Shown here: positions 18,422 to 29,949 of the stretch, in pieces
Numbering within the stretch: position 1 is the stretch's first letter
How the letters are laid out: every line of letters starts with the position of its first letter
Assembly (NCBI RefSeq): GCF_029892565.1
Contig: NZ_JARXVH010000006.1
Location: forward strand, 1 to 64,000
Direction: 5' to 3'
DNA: 64,000 nucleotides
From: Streptomyces pseudovenezuelae
Lineage (GTDB): Bacteria; Actinomycetota; Actinomycetes; Streptomycetales; Streptomycetaceae
Notes under the pieces: model-generated
What the model was told of the DNA's origin: nothing
The model's input: the letters and a program-made list of their open reading frames with translations, nothing else
The model's database searches: none
Position numbers and translations under genes: made by a program

Positions 18422-20248
18422 TCAGCCGCCGTACGCCCCCGACGCCGTCAGGCGCAGTGCGGTGTCGATGAGGGGGACGTGGCTGAAGGCCTGGGGGAAG
18501 TTGCCGACCTGGCGTTGCAGGTGGGGGTCCCACTCCTCGGCGAGGAGGCCGAGGTCGTTGCGCAGGGAGAGCAGCTTCTCGAACAGCTTGCGGGCCTCGT
18601 CCACGCGGCCGATCATCGCGAGGTCGTCCGCCATCCAGAACGAGCAGGCCAGGAAGGCCCCTTCGTCACCGGGCAGGCCGTCGACGCCCTCGCTGTCGCC
18701 CTCGGTCGGGTAGCGCAGGATGAAGCCGTCCGGGGTGGACAGTTCGCGCTGGATGGCCTCGATGGTGCCGATCACGCGCTTGTCGTCCGGCGGCAGGAAG
18801 CCCATCTGCGGGATCAGCAGCAGCGAGGCGTCCAGTTCCTTCGAACCGTAGGACTGCGTGAAGGTGTTGCGTTCCTTGTCGTAACCCCTCTCGCACACGT
18901 CCCGGTGGATGTCGTCGCGCAGTTCGCGCCAGCGCTCCAGCGGGCCGTCCGCGTCACCGGACTCGATGAGCTTGATCGTGCGGTCGACGGCGACCCAGGC
19001 CATGACCTTGGAGTGCACGAAGTGGCGGCGCGGGCCGCGCACCTCCCAGATGCCCTCGTCCGGCTCGTCCCAGTGCTGCTCCAGGTAGCGGATCAGCTTG
19101 AGCTGGAGCAGGGAGGCGTAGTCGCTGCGCGCGAGGCCGGTCATGTGGCCCAGGTGCAGGGCTTCGGTGACCTCGCCGTACACGTCGAGCTGGAGCTGGT
19201 GCGCGGCGCCGTTGCCGACGCGCACCGGCGCCGAGTTCTCGTAGCCCGGCAGCCAGTCCAGCTCCGCCTCGCCCAACTCGCGCTCGCCGGCGATGCCGTA
19301 CATGATCTGCAGGTTCTCCGGGTCGCCCGCGACCGCCCGCAGCAGCCACTCGCGCCAGGCGCTGGCCTCCTCGCGGTAGCCGGTGCGCAGCAGCGAGGAG
19401 AGGGTGATGGCGGCGTCGCGCAGCCAGGTGTAGCGGTAGTCCCAGTTGCGGACCCCGCCGATGTCCTCGGGCAGGGAGGTGGTCGGCGCGGCGACGATGC
19501 CGCCCGTCGGCCCGTACGTCAGCGCCTTCAGGGTGATCAGCGAGCGGACGACGGCCTCGCGGTAGGGGCCGTGGTACGTGCAGTGCTCCACCCACTCCCG
19601 CCAGAAGTCCTCCGTCGCCTGCAGCGATGCCTCCGGCTCCGGCAGGGCGGGCGGCTTCTTGTGCGAGGGCTCCCACGAGATCGTGAACGCGATCCGGTCA
19701 CCCGGGGCGACCGTGAAGTCGGCGTACGTGGTCAGCGACTTGCCGTAGGTCTCGGCCTCCGTGTCGAACCACACGGAGTCCGGTCCGGCGACGGCGACCG
19801 TGCGGCCCTCGTGCTTGTGCACCCACGGCACGACACGGCCGTAGGAGAAACGCATGCGCAGGGCCGAGCGCATCGGGACGCGGCCCGAGACGCCTTCCAC
19901 GATGCGGATCAGCTGCGGGGCGCCGTCACGCGGGGGCATGAAATCGGTCACTCTGACCGTGCCGCGCGGGGTGTCCCACTCGGACTCCAGGATGAGCGAG
20001 TCGCCGCGGTAGGTGCGCCGGGCGGCCGTCGGCGGCGGCGCGTCGGAGGCGTGGGCGGGGCCGAGCCGCCAGAAGCCGTGTTCCTCGGTGCCCAGCAGGC
20101 CGGCGAAGACGGCATGGGAGTCGAAGCGGGGGAGGCACAGCCAGTCCACTGTGCCGTCCCGGCAGACCAATGCGGCGGTCTGCATGTCTCCGATGAGTGC
20201 GTAGTCTTCGATGCGCCCGGCCACGTGCAACTCCAGTCGAACGGCCAC
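18422..20248 (-). CDS. glycoside hydrolase family 15 protein (glucoamylase/trehalase type)
   Basis: 608 residues. GTG 20248 is preceded by GGGGGG about 5 nt upstream. The N-terminal beta-sandwich half begins GRIEDYALIGDMQTAALV and DGTVDWLCLPRFDS. The catalytic (alpha/alpha)6 barrel contains PEDIGGVRNWDYRYTWLRDA, GIWEVRGPRRHFVHSKVMAW and QVGNFPQAFSHVPLI. Actinobacterial relatives include trehalases (Rv2402) and glucoamylase-like enzymes; a cytosolic trehalase role is the best guess because no signal peptide is visible. It is divergent from pyrG. Confidence 0.92.
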   Translation of the reverse strand: MAVRLELHVAGRIEDYALIGDMQTAALVCRDGTVDWLCLPRFDSHAVFAGLLGTEEHGFWRLGPAHASDAPPPTAARRTYRGDSLILESEWDTPRGTVRVTDFMPPRDGAPQLIRIVEGVSGRVPMRSALRMRFSYGRVVPWVHKHEGRTVAVAGPDSVWFDTEAETYGKSLTTYADFTVAPGDRIAFTISWEPSHKKPPALPEPEASLQATEDFWREWVEHCTYHGPYREAVVRSLITLKALTYGPTGGIVAAPTTSLPEDIGGVRNWDYRYTWLRDAAITLSSLLRTGYREEASAWREWLLRAVAGDPENLQIMYGIAGERELGEAELDWLPGYENSAPVRVGNGAAHQLQLDVYGEVTEALHLGHMTGLARSDYASLLQLKLIRYLEQHWDEPDEGIWEVRGPRRHFVHSKVMAWVAVDRTIKLIESGDADGPLERWRELRDDIHRDVCERGYDKERNTFTQSYGSKELDASLLLIPQMGFLPPDDKRVIGTIEAIQRELSTPDGFILRYPTEGDSEGVDGLPGDEGAFLACSFWMADDLAMIGRVDEARKLFEKLLSLRNDLGLLAEEWDPHLQRQVGNFPQAFSHVPLIDTALRLTASGAYGG

Positions 20249-20729
20249 GTCACCCCCCGCAGGGGGCTGTCGCTAGTGCGGTCAAGGGGTCGTTGTAATG
20301 CGTCGTTGAGCGGTGAAGCAAAGCAGTCGTTCCGGCCATGTGGCAAAACGACGATCTCAGCTCAACGAACTGACGAGCTCTCGTTGTTCCGGGAGGGACG
20401 GGCGGGGGTGGTGCCGTGTTTCCGGCCGGGCTCGGCAGCGAGTGTCCGAGCAGGATACGACGCACGTAGATGATCTGCGTGCCGCTCCGGGCAACCCGGA
20501 TCGGCCGATCGGGTGAGCAACGGGTGAGAAACCCGTGACCGCGTGCGAGCACGTGTCGACCTGCACGCGGAGCGTGGCCGGAAGCCATCGCGCCGAGGCG
20601 CTGATACCCTGGTAGCCCGTGGACCGGTGGGAGAAAAACCCCCGAACCGCAGCGACGGTGCCCCCGGAGAATCCCGGTAGGCAGCCGTACCGCACCCCAG
20701 ACCGCGACCACGGGAGCCCCCTCTTGGCC
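20249..20729. other. 481-nt region upstream of pyrG
   Basis: No gene. It contains an inverted repeat ACGGGT(gagaa)ACCCGT at 20520-20536 and a plausible -10 TACCCT at 20604-20609 for pyrG, which would give a leader of about 115 nt. No pyrimidine attenuator with a terminator hairpin is evident. Confidence 0.5.
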
Positions 20730-22379
<1,650 letters not shown>

Positions 22380-22398
22380 CACACCAGTTGTACGGTGG

Positions 22399-22437
22399 CC
22401 GGGGTGCATACCTTCAAAAGGTGGGCACCCCGGTTTT
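22399..22437 (+). terminator. pyrG terminator
   Basis: CCGGGGTGC (22399-22407) pairs with GCACCCCGG (22425-22433), the inner ACCTT/AAGGT extends the stem, and TTTTCTT follows. Confidence 0.85.
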
Positions 22438-22499
22438 CTTGTGGCCGGTCCGCGGCTGGTCCGCGGCCGGCCGTGCTGAGGTTCGTGGAAGGACAGGGC

Positions 22500-23126
22500 A
22501 TGACGCTGAAGGACACCCCGGAGGAGTGGGAGATCCGGGCCACGGAGACCCCGTTCGTGGGCAACAAGACCTCGGTCCGCACGGACGAGGTGGTCATGCC
22601 CGACGGTTCGGTGGTCCGCCGCGACTACCAGGTCCACCCCGGCTCGGTCGGCATCCTCGCCGTCGACGACCAGGACCGCGTCCTGGTGATCCGCCAGTAC
22701 CGCCACCCCGTGCGCCAGCGGCTGTGGGAGATCCCGGCCGGCCTGCTCGACGTGCCCGGCGAGAACCCGCTGCACGCCGCCCAGCGGGAGCTGTACGAGG
22801 AGGCGCACGTCAAGGCCGAGGACTGGCGGGTGCTTGCGGACGTCTACACGACCGCCGGCGGCTGCGACGAGGCCGTGCGTATCTTCCTCGCCCGTGATCT
22901 GTCGGAGGCCGAGGGACAGCGTTTCGAGGCGGAGGACGAGGAGATCGACCTGGAGCACGCACGCGTGCCCCTCGACGAACTCGTACGGGGCGTGCTCGCC
23001 GGCGACCTGCACAACAACTGCCTCGTCGTGGGCGTCCTTTCACTGGTCGCCGCGCGCGCCGGCGACGGTCTCGACGCGCTGCGGCCGGCGGAGGCGCCCT
23101 GGCCGGCGCGTCCGTTCGAGTCCTGA
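22500..23126 (+). CDS. Nudix hydrolase, ADP-ribose pyrophosphatase type
   Basis: 208 residues. ATG 22500 follows GGAAGGA. The Nudix box spans ~81-103 (GLLDVPGE ... RELYEEAHV), with the usual final Gly replaced by His. The upstream VLVIRQYRHPVRQRLWEIPAG is typical of ADP-ribose pyrophosphatases (EC 3.6.1.13), which cleave ADP-ribose to AMP and ribose-5-phosphate. Start choice: the frame is open further upstream but overlaps the pyrG terminator. Confidence 0.9.
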   Translation: MTLKDTPEEWEIRATETPFVGNKTSVRTDEVVMPDGSVVRRDYQVHPGSVGILAVDDQDRVLVIRQYRHPVRQRLWEIPAGLLDVPGENPLHAAQRELYEEAHVKAEDWRVLADVYTTAGGCDEAVRIFLARDLSEAEGQRFEAEDEEIDLEHARVPLDELVRGVLAGDLHNNCLVVGVLSLVAARAGDGLDALRPAEAPWPARPFES

Positions 23127-23327
23127 ACCCACAGGGATCTCACAGAGTCCCCACGGCTACCCGCGACCCACAGTGACTCCATCCGGTGTGACCATCGGCT
23201 GATCCGATCGGGGGACGTGCCCGCCGCGCTCCGCCCGGAACGTAGCAGAGCGTGAACTAGGCTCTGTTAACGCCCGATACCGGAGTCCCGGCGGGCTTGC
23301 GCGTGCGGTGGGACGGGAGCGTGGCCC

Positions 23328-25463
23328 GTGACGGATCAGGCGGTGGACACAGGCGGCGTCCGGCTGTCGGGGCGCGATCCGGCGGAGAGTCAGTTCCTGG
23401 GCCGTACAAGGGAGTTGAAGGAACTCCGCGCCGACATCGAGCGCGCGGGCCTGGACACGCTGTCCGGCAAGAAGGCGCCCCGCGCACGCGTGCTGCTCAT
23501 CGCGGGCCGACCCGGTTCGGGACGCACGGCGCTCGCCGAGGAACTCGTACGGCAGGTCGCGGAACGTTACGACGACGGGGTGCTCCGGGCCCGGCTGAGC
23601 GAGCCCGACGGCACCCCCGTGCCGGTCGAGCGCGCCGCCCGCGTCCTGCTCGCCGCCCTGGAGCGGCCGGCGCCCGCCGGAGCCGCCGAGGACGACCTCA
23701 CCGAGGCGCTGCGCACCGCCCTGGCCGACCGCCGGGCGCTGATCCTGCTGGACGACGCGGCCGACGCCGAGCAGGTCGACGCCCTGCTGCCGGACACCCC
23801 GGACTGCCTGGTCGTCGCCGTGTCCGGCGGTCCGCTCACCGGCATCTCCGACGTCCGCCCCTGCACCCTCGGCGGCCTCGACACCAAGTCCGCCCTGGAA
23901 CTGCTCACCCGGTACACCGGCTCGGTCCGCATCACCGTCGACCCGCGCGCCGCCGAGGACCTCGCCGAGGAGTGCCAGGCGCACCCCGAGGCGCTCACCC
24001 TGGCCGGCGGCTGGCTCGCCGCGCGCCCCAAGGCCGCCGTTGCCGACTTCGCCAAGCACCTGCGCGCCGACGGTGACGAGGGCACCCCGCTGAGCCGGGT
24101 CTTCCGGCTCGTGTACACCTCGCTGCCCACTCCGGCCGCCCGGATACTGCGCCTGCTCGCCCTCGCCCCGGCCGGTCTGGTCGACCCGCACACCGCCTCC
24201 GCGCTGGCCGGCTGCTCGGTGAACGGCGCCCGCACCACCCTGGACGACTTCGTCGGCCTCGGCCTCCTGCGGGCGGTGGAGTCGCCGCTGCCGCAGTACG
24301 AGGTCCCCGGCGGCCTGCACCCCCTCCTGAAGGCCCTCACCGAGACCCAGGACCGCCCCGGAGAGCTCCAGCTGGCCCGGGCCCGGATGCTGGAGCGGAC
24401 GGTACGGCTGCTGCAGTCCTGCCGGGCCATCACCGAGACGGACAACCCCGAGGCGCGCGAGAAGCTCCAGGGCATGCCGCGCTCCCTGCGCTTCCCGAGC
24501 CCGCGGGCCGCCGAGGACTGGCTGCGCATCCGCAGGCCCGCCCTGCTGGCCGCCGCCCGGCTCGCGGTCGCCGACGGGGAGCTCGACACGCTGGCCCGCC
24601 GACTGATGTCCCAGCTGGTCAGGGCGATGGTCGCGCACTTCGGCACCCAGGCGGCCGCGGCCGACCTGTACGGCATCCACCGGCTGGTCCTCGACGTGGC
24701 CGAGCGGCGCGGGCTGCCCCGCGAACAGGCCGCCGCCCTGCTGAACCTCGGCGACCTGGACGCCCAGACCGGGCGGACCGAGGACGCGCTGGCGCGCTAC
24801 CGGGCCGCGCTGGACGCCGGACGGGAGGCGAACGACCCGTACGCGACCGGCCGCGCGACGGAATCCGTAGGCGGGGCGCATCTGGAGCTCGGGGACTTCG
24901 ACCGGGCGGCGGACTGGTTCGGCCGGGCGCTGGCCCAGCGGCTCGCCCGCGACGACCGCGCGGAGGCGGCCCGGCTGTACGGCCGCATCGGCGCGGCCCA
25001 GACCTACGCGGGCCGCTACGGCGAGGCACAGCGGTCCTGGCGGGCCGCGGTCGCCGGGCACCGCAGGAACGGTGAGGTGGCCGCGCACGCACGGGCGTTG
25101 AGCGAACTGGCGCGCGTCCAGGAGTACGCCGGGCGGCCCGAGGAGTCGCTGGCGACCTGCCACGAGGCGGTGGAGTGGGCGCGTCGCGCCGAGGACGTAC
25201 GGCTGCAGGCGGCGCTGCAACTGCGGCTCGCCGACACGCTGGAGCGCCTGGGCGACCCCGCCGCGGCGCAGCTGCACCGGGGGACCGCCGAGCGGCTGCT
25301 GGGGGAGGAGGAGGCGGAGCAGGCGGACGCGGAGCGGGCCGAGGCGGGACCGGAGCAGGCCGAAGAGGGGCCGGAACAGGCCGAAGAGGGGCCGGAGCAG
25401 GCCGATCTCCCGAAACAAGACGCTGATGCCTGCGAAATCCGTAGTACATCCGCAGAAGATTGA
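23328..25463 (+). CDS. P-loop (STAND-like) ATPase with TPR repeats
   Basis: 711 residues. An N-terminal motif FLGRTRELKELRADIE precedes a P-loop GRPGSGRT (~60-67) in which Arg replaces the usual Walker A Lys. Walker B-like RALILLDDA is at ~136-144. The middle third resembles AAA-lid and winged-helix regions of AfsR/STAND proteins. From ~480 TPR units follow, e.g. LNLGDLDAQTGRTEDALARY and AYLELGDFDRAADW-like helices. The C-terminus has repeated EGPEQAE units. A signalling scaffold role is inferred; no DNA-binding effector domain is visible. Confidence 0.8.
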   Translation: MTDQAVDTGGVRLSGRDPAESQFLGRTRELKELRADIERAGLDTLSGKKAPRARVLLIAGRPGSGRTALAEELVRQVAERYDDGVLRARLSEPDGTPVPVERAARVLLAALERPAPAGAAEDDLTEALRTALADRRALILLDDAADAEQVDALLPDTPDCLVVAVSGGPLTGISDVRPCTLGGLDTKSALELLTRYTGSVRITVDPRAAEDLAEECQAHPEALTLAGGWLAARPKAAVADFAKHLRADGDEGTPLSRVFRLVYTSLPTPAARILRLLALAPAGLVDPHTASALAGCSVNGARTTLDDFVGLGLLRAVESPLPQYEVPGGLHPLLKALTETQDRPGELQLARARMLERTVRLLQSCRAITETDNPEAREKLQGMPRSLRFPSPRAAEDWLRIRRPALLAAARLAVADGELDTLARRLMSQLVRAMVAHFGTQAAAADLYGIHRLVLDVAERRGLPREQAAALLNLGDLDAQTGRTEDALARYRAALDAGREANDPYATGRATESVGGAHLELGDFDRAADWFGRALAQRLARDDRAEAARLYGRIGAAQTYAGRYGEAQRSWRAAVAGHRRNGEVAAHARALSELARVQEYAGRPEESLATCHEAVEWARRAEDVRLQAALQLRLADTLERLGDPAAAQLHRGTAERLLGEEEAEQADAERAEAGPEQAEEGPEQAEEGPEQADLPKQDADACEIRSTSAED

Positions 25464-25608
25464 TGCAATGAAAGGCTAGACAGCGGGAACGCCTTCATTA
25501 AACTGGGTCTGCCGCACCTTCTCCTGCGGTGTACCCCGGTGTGCGCCTTCGTGCCTGGGTATGTCATGTAATGCACCACATTCCCCTGAGCCAAGGACCG
25601 TGATCCAC

Positions 25609-26724
<1,116 letters not shown>

Positions 26725-26830
26725 GCCCCAAGTCGACATGGAGGGCGACTTGAACGCGGCTTCGCGGCAGCTCAGGGGCTAAGTCACCTTTTCGTAAAGG
26801 CGATACGTCAACAAGGCGCGTCAACGACGT

Positions 26831-26875
26831 ACACACGGCCGGACCTTGCACCACAAGGTTCGGCCGGATGTGTGT
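26831..26875. repeat. long inverted repeat in the ald-parA gap
   Basis: The arm starting ACACACGGCCGGACCTTG (26831-26848) pairs across CACCA with CAAGGTTCGGCCG and then, after a short bulge, TGTGT. There is no T tract. It may be a Rho-independent-like stop for ald, or a regulatory structure. The rest of the 403-nt gap (26725-27127) holds only the promoter described next. Confidence 0.7.
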
Positions 26876-27025
26876 ATGGTCACTTTGCGACTCTCGGTCA
26901 ACTCGCGTCGAACGTAACCCTTGAACCGATTCGTGCACCGGTGAAACCTGCCGTGCGACGCCCGTACGCCCTTGACAGAGGGATGTTTCATTGCCGACAC
27001 ATCCTGCCGGGTCCGGCGGATTGTG

Positions 27026-27055
27026 TTGCTGCGAACGCCCGACACGCCATAGAGT
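27026..27055 (+). promoter_or_regulatory. candidate promoter of the parA-like operon
   Basis: TTGCTG (27026-27031), an 18-nt spacer and TAGAGT (27050-27055) fit a HrdB-type promoter. The leader would be about 65 nt, ending in an exceptionally strong AAGGAGGT site at 27110-27117. Confidence 0.5.
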
Positions 27056-27127
27056 CGCCAACCGTCGGCATGGTGCCACGCTGACCTGTCTAGAAGTTTC
27101 CTGGTCACCAAGGAGGTAAGACGACTT

Positions 27128-28315
27128 GTGAATGAGTCGACATTTTCTCCCGGGGGTGGTCAACCAGGAATGCCTGTACGGGGCCAGGGTCCCGCGGGGT
27201 TCGAGGCTGTCGGCTCCGTTGCTGTGCGCACCTTCGCAGCCCAGAGGAGTCATCAGGTGTCTCAGATGTCCGGGATGACTCAGCCAGCACACCAGAGCAT
27301 GGATGGCCATCACGTGAACGCCATGGCCGGCGACGGAAGTGGCGCGCCCCACAACCACTTCGCCGACTACGACGAACTGCCCGAGGGGCACTTCTACGAC
27401 CCCGACGCGGAGTACGAGCCCGACCCCGAGTACGCGGCCACGCTCGCGCCCGACGCCGCCCGCCAGCGCCGCGAGCGCGTGGGCCCGACCGGACGCCCGT
27501 TGCCGTACTTCCCGATCCCGGGCCCGCTGACCGATCACGGCCCCGCGAAGATCATCGCGATGTGCAACCAGAAGGGCGGCGTCGGCAAGACCACGTCGAC
27601 CATCAACCTGGGTGCCGCGCTCGCGGAGTACGGACGGCGCGTGTTGCTCGTGGACTTCGACCCGCAGGGCGCGCTGTCGGTGGGTCTCGGGGTCAACCCG
27701 ATGGAGCTCGACCTCACCGTCTACAACCTGCTCATGGAGCGGGGCATGGCGGCCGACGAGGTGCTCCTGAAGACCGCGGTCCCGAACATGGACCTGCTGC
27801 CGAGCAACATCGACCTGTCCGCCGCCGAGGTCCAGTTGGTCTCCGAGGTCGCGCGCGAGTCGACACTGCAACGCGCCCTGAAGCCGCTCATGGCCGATTA
27901 CGACTACATCGTGATCGACTGTCAGCCCTCGCTCGGTCTGCTCACGGTCAACGCTCTGACGGCCGCGCACAAGGTGATAGTGCCTCTGGAGTGCGAGTTC
28001 TTCGCTCTTCGTGGTGTCGCACTGCTGACGGAGACGATCGAGAAGGTCCAGGAGCGACTCAACCCGGAACTGGAGCTCGACGGGATCCTCGCCACCATGT
28101 ACGACTCGCGCACCGTGCACAGCCGTGAGGTGCTCGCGCGTGTCGTCGAGGCGTTCGACGACCACGTCTACCACACGGTCATCGGGCGCACGGTCCGCTT
28201 CCCGGAGACCACGGTCGCCGGTGAGCCGATCACCACGTACGCCTCCAACTCCGTCGGTGCCGCCGCCTATCGTCAGCTCGCCAGGGAGGTGCTCGCCCGG
28301 TGTCACGCCGAGTGA
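27128..28315 (+). CDS. ParA/Soj-family ATPase (scp-operon paralogue)
   Basis: 395 residues. GTG 27128 follows a full AAGGAGGT by 10 nt. Residues ~1-140 are an extra acidic and Pro/Tyr-rich N-terminal region, longer than in classical Soj. The ATPase has a deviant Walker A CNQKGGVGKTTSTINLG (~145-161), VLLVDFDPQGALSVGLG and YIVIDCQPSLGLLTVNAL. No ParB or parS lies adjacent, so this is the second ParA typical of actinobacteria, linked to scpA/scpB (compare Rv1708-Rv1710). A condensin-linked or segregation role is inferred. Confidence 0.92.
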   Translation: MNESTFSPGGGQPGMPVRGQGPAGFEAVGSVAVRTFAAQRSHQVSQMSGMTQPAHQSMDGHHVNAMAGDGSGAPHNHFADYDELPEGHFYDPDAEYEPDPEYAATLAPDAARQRRERVGPTGRPLPYFPIPGPLTDHGPAKIIAMCNQKGGVGKTTSTINLGAALAEYGRRVLLVDFDPQGALSVGLGVNPMELDLTVYNLLMERGMAADEVLLKTAVPNMDLLPSNIDLSAAEVQLVSEVARESTLQRALKPLMADYDYIVIDCQPSLGLLTVNALTAAHKVIVPLECEFFALRGVALLTETIEKVQERLNPELELDGILATMYDSRTVHSREVLARVVEAFDDHVYHTVIGRTVRFPETTVAGEPITTYASNSVGAAAYRQLAREVLARCHAE

Positions 28316-28860
28316 GTCTGCCGGGGGCCGACGAACTCTTCCGTACGACAGGGGGAATGGCACTCCAGCCGTCCACTCCGCGGCGGGGGGTCAACGGCGA
28401 AGCCCGTGTGCCCGCTCCCGCGGGGGAGAGCGACGGGGTCGCGGCCGGTGAGGACGCGCCGCAGTCGGTGCCCGTACAGGGCGGCGACGGCGAGGGCGCC
28501 GAGCATGTGGCGGCCGAGTCGGAGGCCGACGACGGCGAGTCCCGCAGTCGCGGCGCGGCCGGCTCCGGACGACGTCAGGGGGCGCAGGAAGGTTCTGCCG
28601 CCGAGGCCGCTCCGCGCAAGCGGGGGCGGAGTCCTTCGCGTCGGCCCAGTGGGCGCGAACGGCACGACGAGAAGATCACGGTGTACGTCTCCGCCGAGGA
28701 GCTCATCGATCTGGAGCACGCGCGTCTGGTGCTTCGGGGTGAGCACGGGCTCGCGGTCGACCGCGGGCGGATCGTGCGGGAGGCCGTCGCCGTGGTGCTG
28801 GCCGACCTGGAGTCCCGCGGGGACGCGAGCATTCTGGTACGGCGACTGCGTGGGCGGTAG
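28300..28860 (+). CDS. small protein with ribbon-helix-helix-like C-terminus
   Basis: 186 residues. GTG 28300 overlaps the parA end by 16 nt with GGAGG ~11 nt upstream; an in-frame GTG at 28312 is an alternative. Residues ~1-118 are disordered and rich in Ala/Gly/Glu/Arg, ending in a basic stretch (APRKRGRSPSRRPSGRER). Residues ~120-186 have a beta strand (EKITVYVSAEEL) followed by two helices with a basic turn (VDRGRIVREAVAVVLADLE), the pattern of ribbon-helix-helix (Arc/CopG) DNA-binding proteins. ParA proteins of the ParG/omega type pair with such proteins. Partnering with the upstream ParA-like ATPase is an inference. Confidence 0.75.
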   Translation: MSRRVSLPGADELFRTTGGMALQPSTPRRGVNGEARVPAPAGESDGVAAGEDAPQSVPVQGGDGEGAEHVAAESEADDGESRSRGAAGSGRRQGAQEGSAAEAAPRKRGRSPSRRPSGRERHDEKITVYVSAEELIDLEHARLVLRGEHGLAVDRGRIVREAVAVVLADLESRGDASILVRRLRGR

Positions 28861-28878
28861 GCGGTAACGTGCGGGGCG

Positions 28879-29949
28879 ATGACCTCGAACGATGCTGCCT
28901 CCGCTTCCGCCGCTTCCGGCGGTCGTCGGCGTGCGCTCGGGCGGGGGCCCGGGACCGCTGAGGTCGAGTCGCCGGCTGAGCCCGGTGGGCACAACGGGGC
29001 CGAACCTGAGATCGAGCCGTCGGTTGACGAACCGGCGGAACAGGTCGCCGAGTTGTCGGAGCCCGTCCCCGAACCGGCCGAGGCTGTCCCCGAGCCGGCC
29101 GAGGACGTCGCCGAAGCCGACGACGGTGTCTTCAAGGTTCGGCTCGTCAACTTTGAGGGGCCCTTCGATCTGCTGCTTCAGTTGATTTCCAAGCACAAGT
29201 TGGATGTCACCGAGGTCGCGCTGTCGAAGGTCACCGACGAGTTCATGGCGCACATCCGGGCCATGGGGCCGGACTGGGATCTGGATCAGACGACGGAGTT
29301 CCTGGTCGTCGCCGCCACGTTGCTGGATCTCAAGGCGGCCAGGTTGCTGCCCTCCGCCGAGGTCGAGGACGAGGCCGATCTGGCGTTGTTGGAGGCTCGG
29401 GACCTGCTCTTCGCGCGGCTGCTGCAGTACCGGGCGTACAAGCAGATCGCCGACATCTTCAACCGGCGGCTTGAAGCGGAGGCGCGCCGGTATCCCCGTA
29501 CCGTCGGGCTCGAACCGCATCACGCCGAGCTGTTGCCCGAGGTGGTCATCAGCATCGGGCCGGAGGGGTTCGCGAAGCTCGCCGTGAAGGCGATGCAGCC
29601 CAGGCCCAAGCCGCAGGTGTACGTCGATCACATCCACGCGCCGCTCGTGAGCGTGCAGGAGCAGGCCGGGATCGTGGTCGCGCGGCTGCGGGAACTCGGC
29701 GAGGCCAGCTTCCGGACGCTCGTCGAGGACACCGACGACACCCTGACCGTCGTGGCGAGGTTCCTGGCCCTGCTGGAGCTGTACCGGGAGAAGGCCGTGG
29801 CGCTCGATCAGGAGATCGCCCTCGGGGATCTGATCGTGCGGTGGACCGGTGGGGAGGGCGAGAGCGAGCCCGTGGTCACCGATGAGTTCGACCGGCCGCC
29901 CGAGGTGCCCAAGGAGTCCAAGGAGCCGACGGAGGAGAAGAAGGCGTGA
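28879..29949 (+). CDS. scpA: segregation and condensation protein A
   Basis: 356 residues. An N-terminal Pro/Glu/Ala-rich extension (~1-85) precedes the kleisin domain: RLVNFEGPFDLLLQLISKHK, ISKHKLDVTEVAL and TTEFLVVAATLLDLKAARLL. A C-terminal winged-helix region includes VVARFLALLELYREKAVAL. ScpA bridges SMC heads together with ScpB. The scpB start overlaps its stop (GTGA), so the two are coupled. Confidence 0.96.
   Translation: MTSNDAASASAASGGRRRALGRGPGTAEVESPAEPGGHNGAEPEIEPSVDEPAEQVAELSEPVPEPAEAVPEPAEDVAEADDGVFKVRLVNFEGPFDLLLQLISKHKLDVTEVALSKVTDEFMAHIRAMGPDWDLDQTTEFLVVAATLLDLKAARLLPSAEVEDEADLALLEARDLLFARLLQYRAYKQIADIFNRRLEAEARRYPRTVGLEPHHAELLPEVVISIGPEGFAKLAVKAMQPRPKPQVYVDHIHAPLVSVQEQAGIVVARLRELGEASFRTLVEDTDDTLTVVARFLALLELYREKAVALDQEIALGDLIVRWTGGEGESEPVVTDEFDRPPEVPKESKEPTEEKKA

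Noticed and set aside
16960..18471. 503-residue frame opposite the FAD oxidase
   Set aside because: Antisense shadow of a clear FAD-binding protein.
26725..27127. parS sites or a ParB gene near the ParA-like gene
   Set aside because: No GTTTCACGTGAAAC-type sequence was found and no ParB-like product is adjacent.
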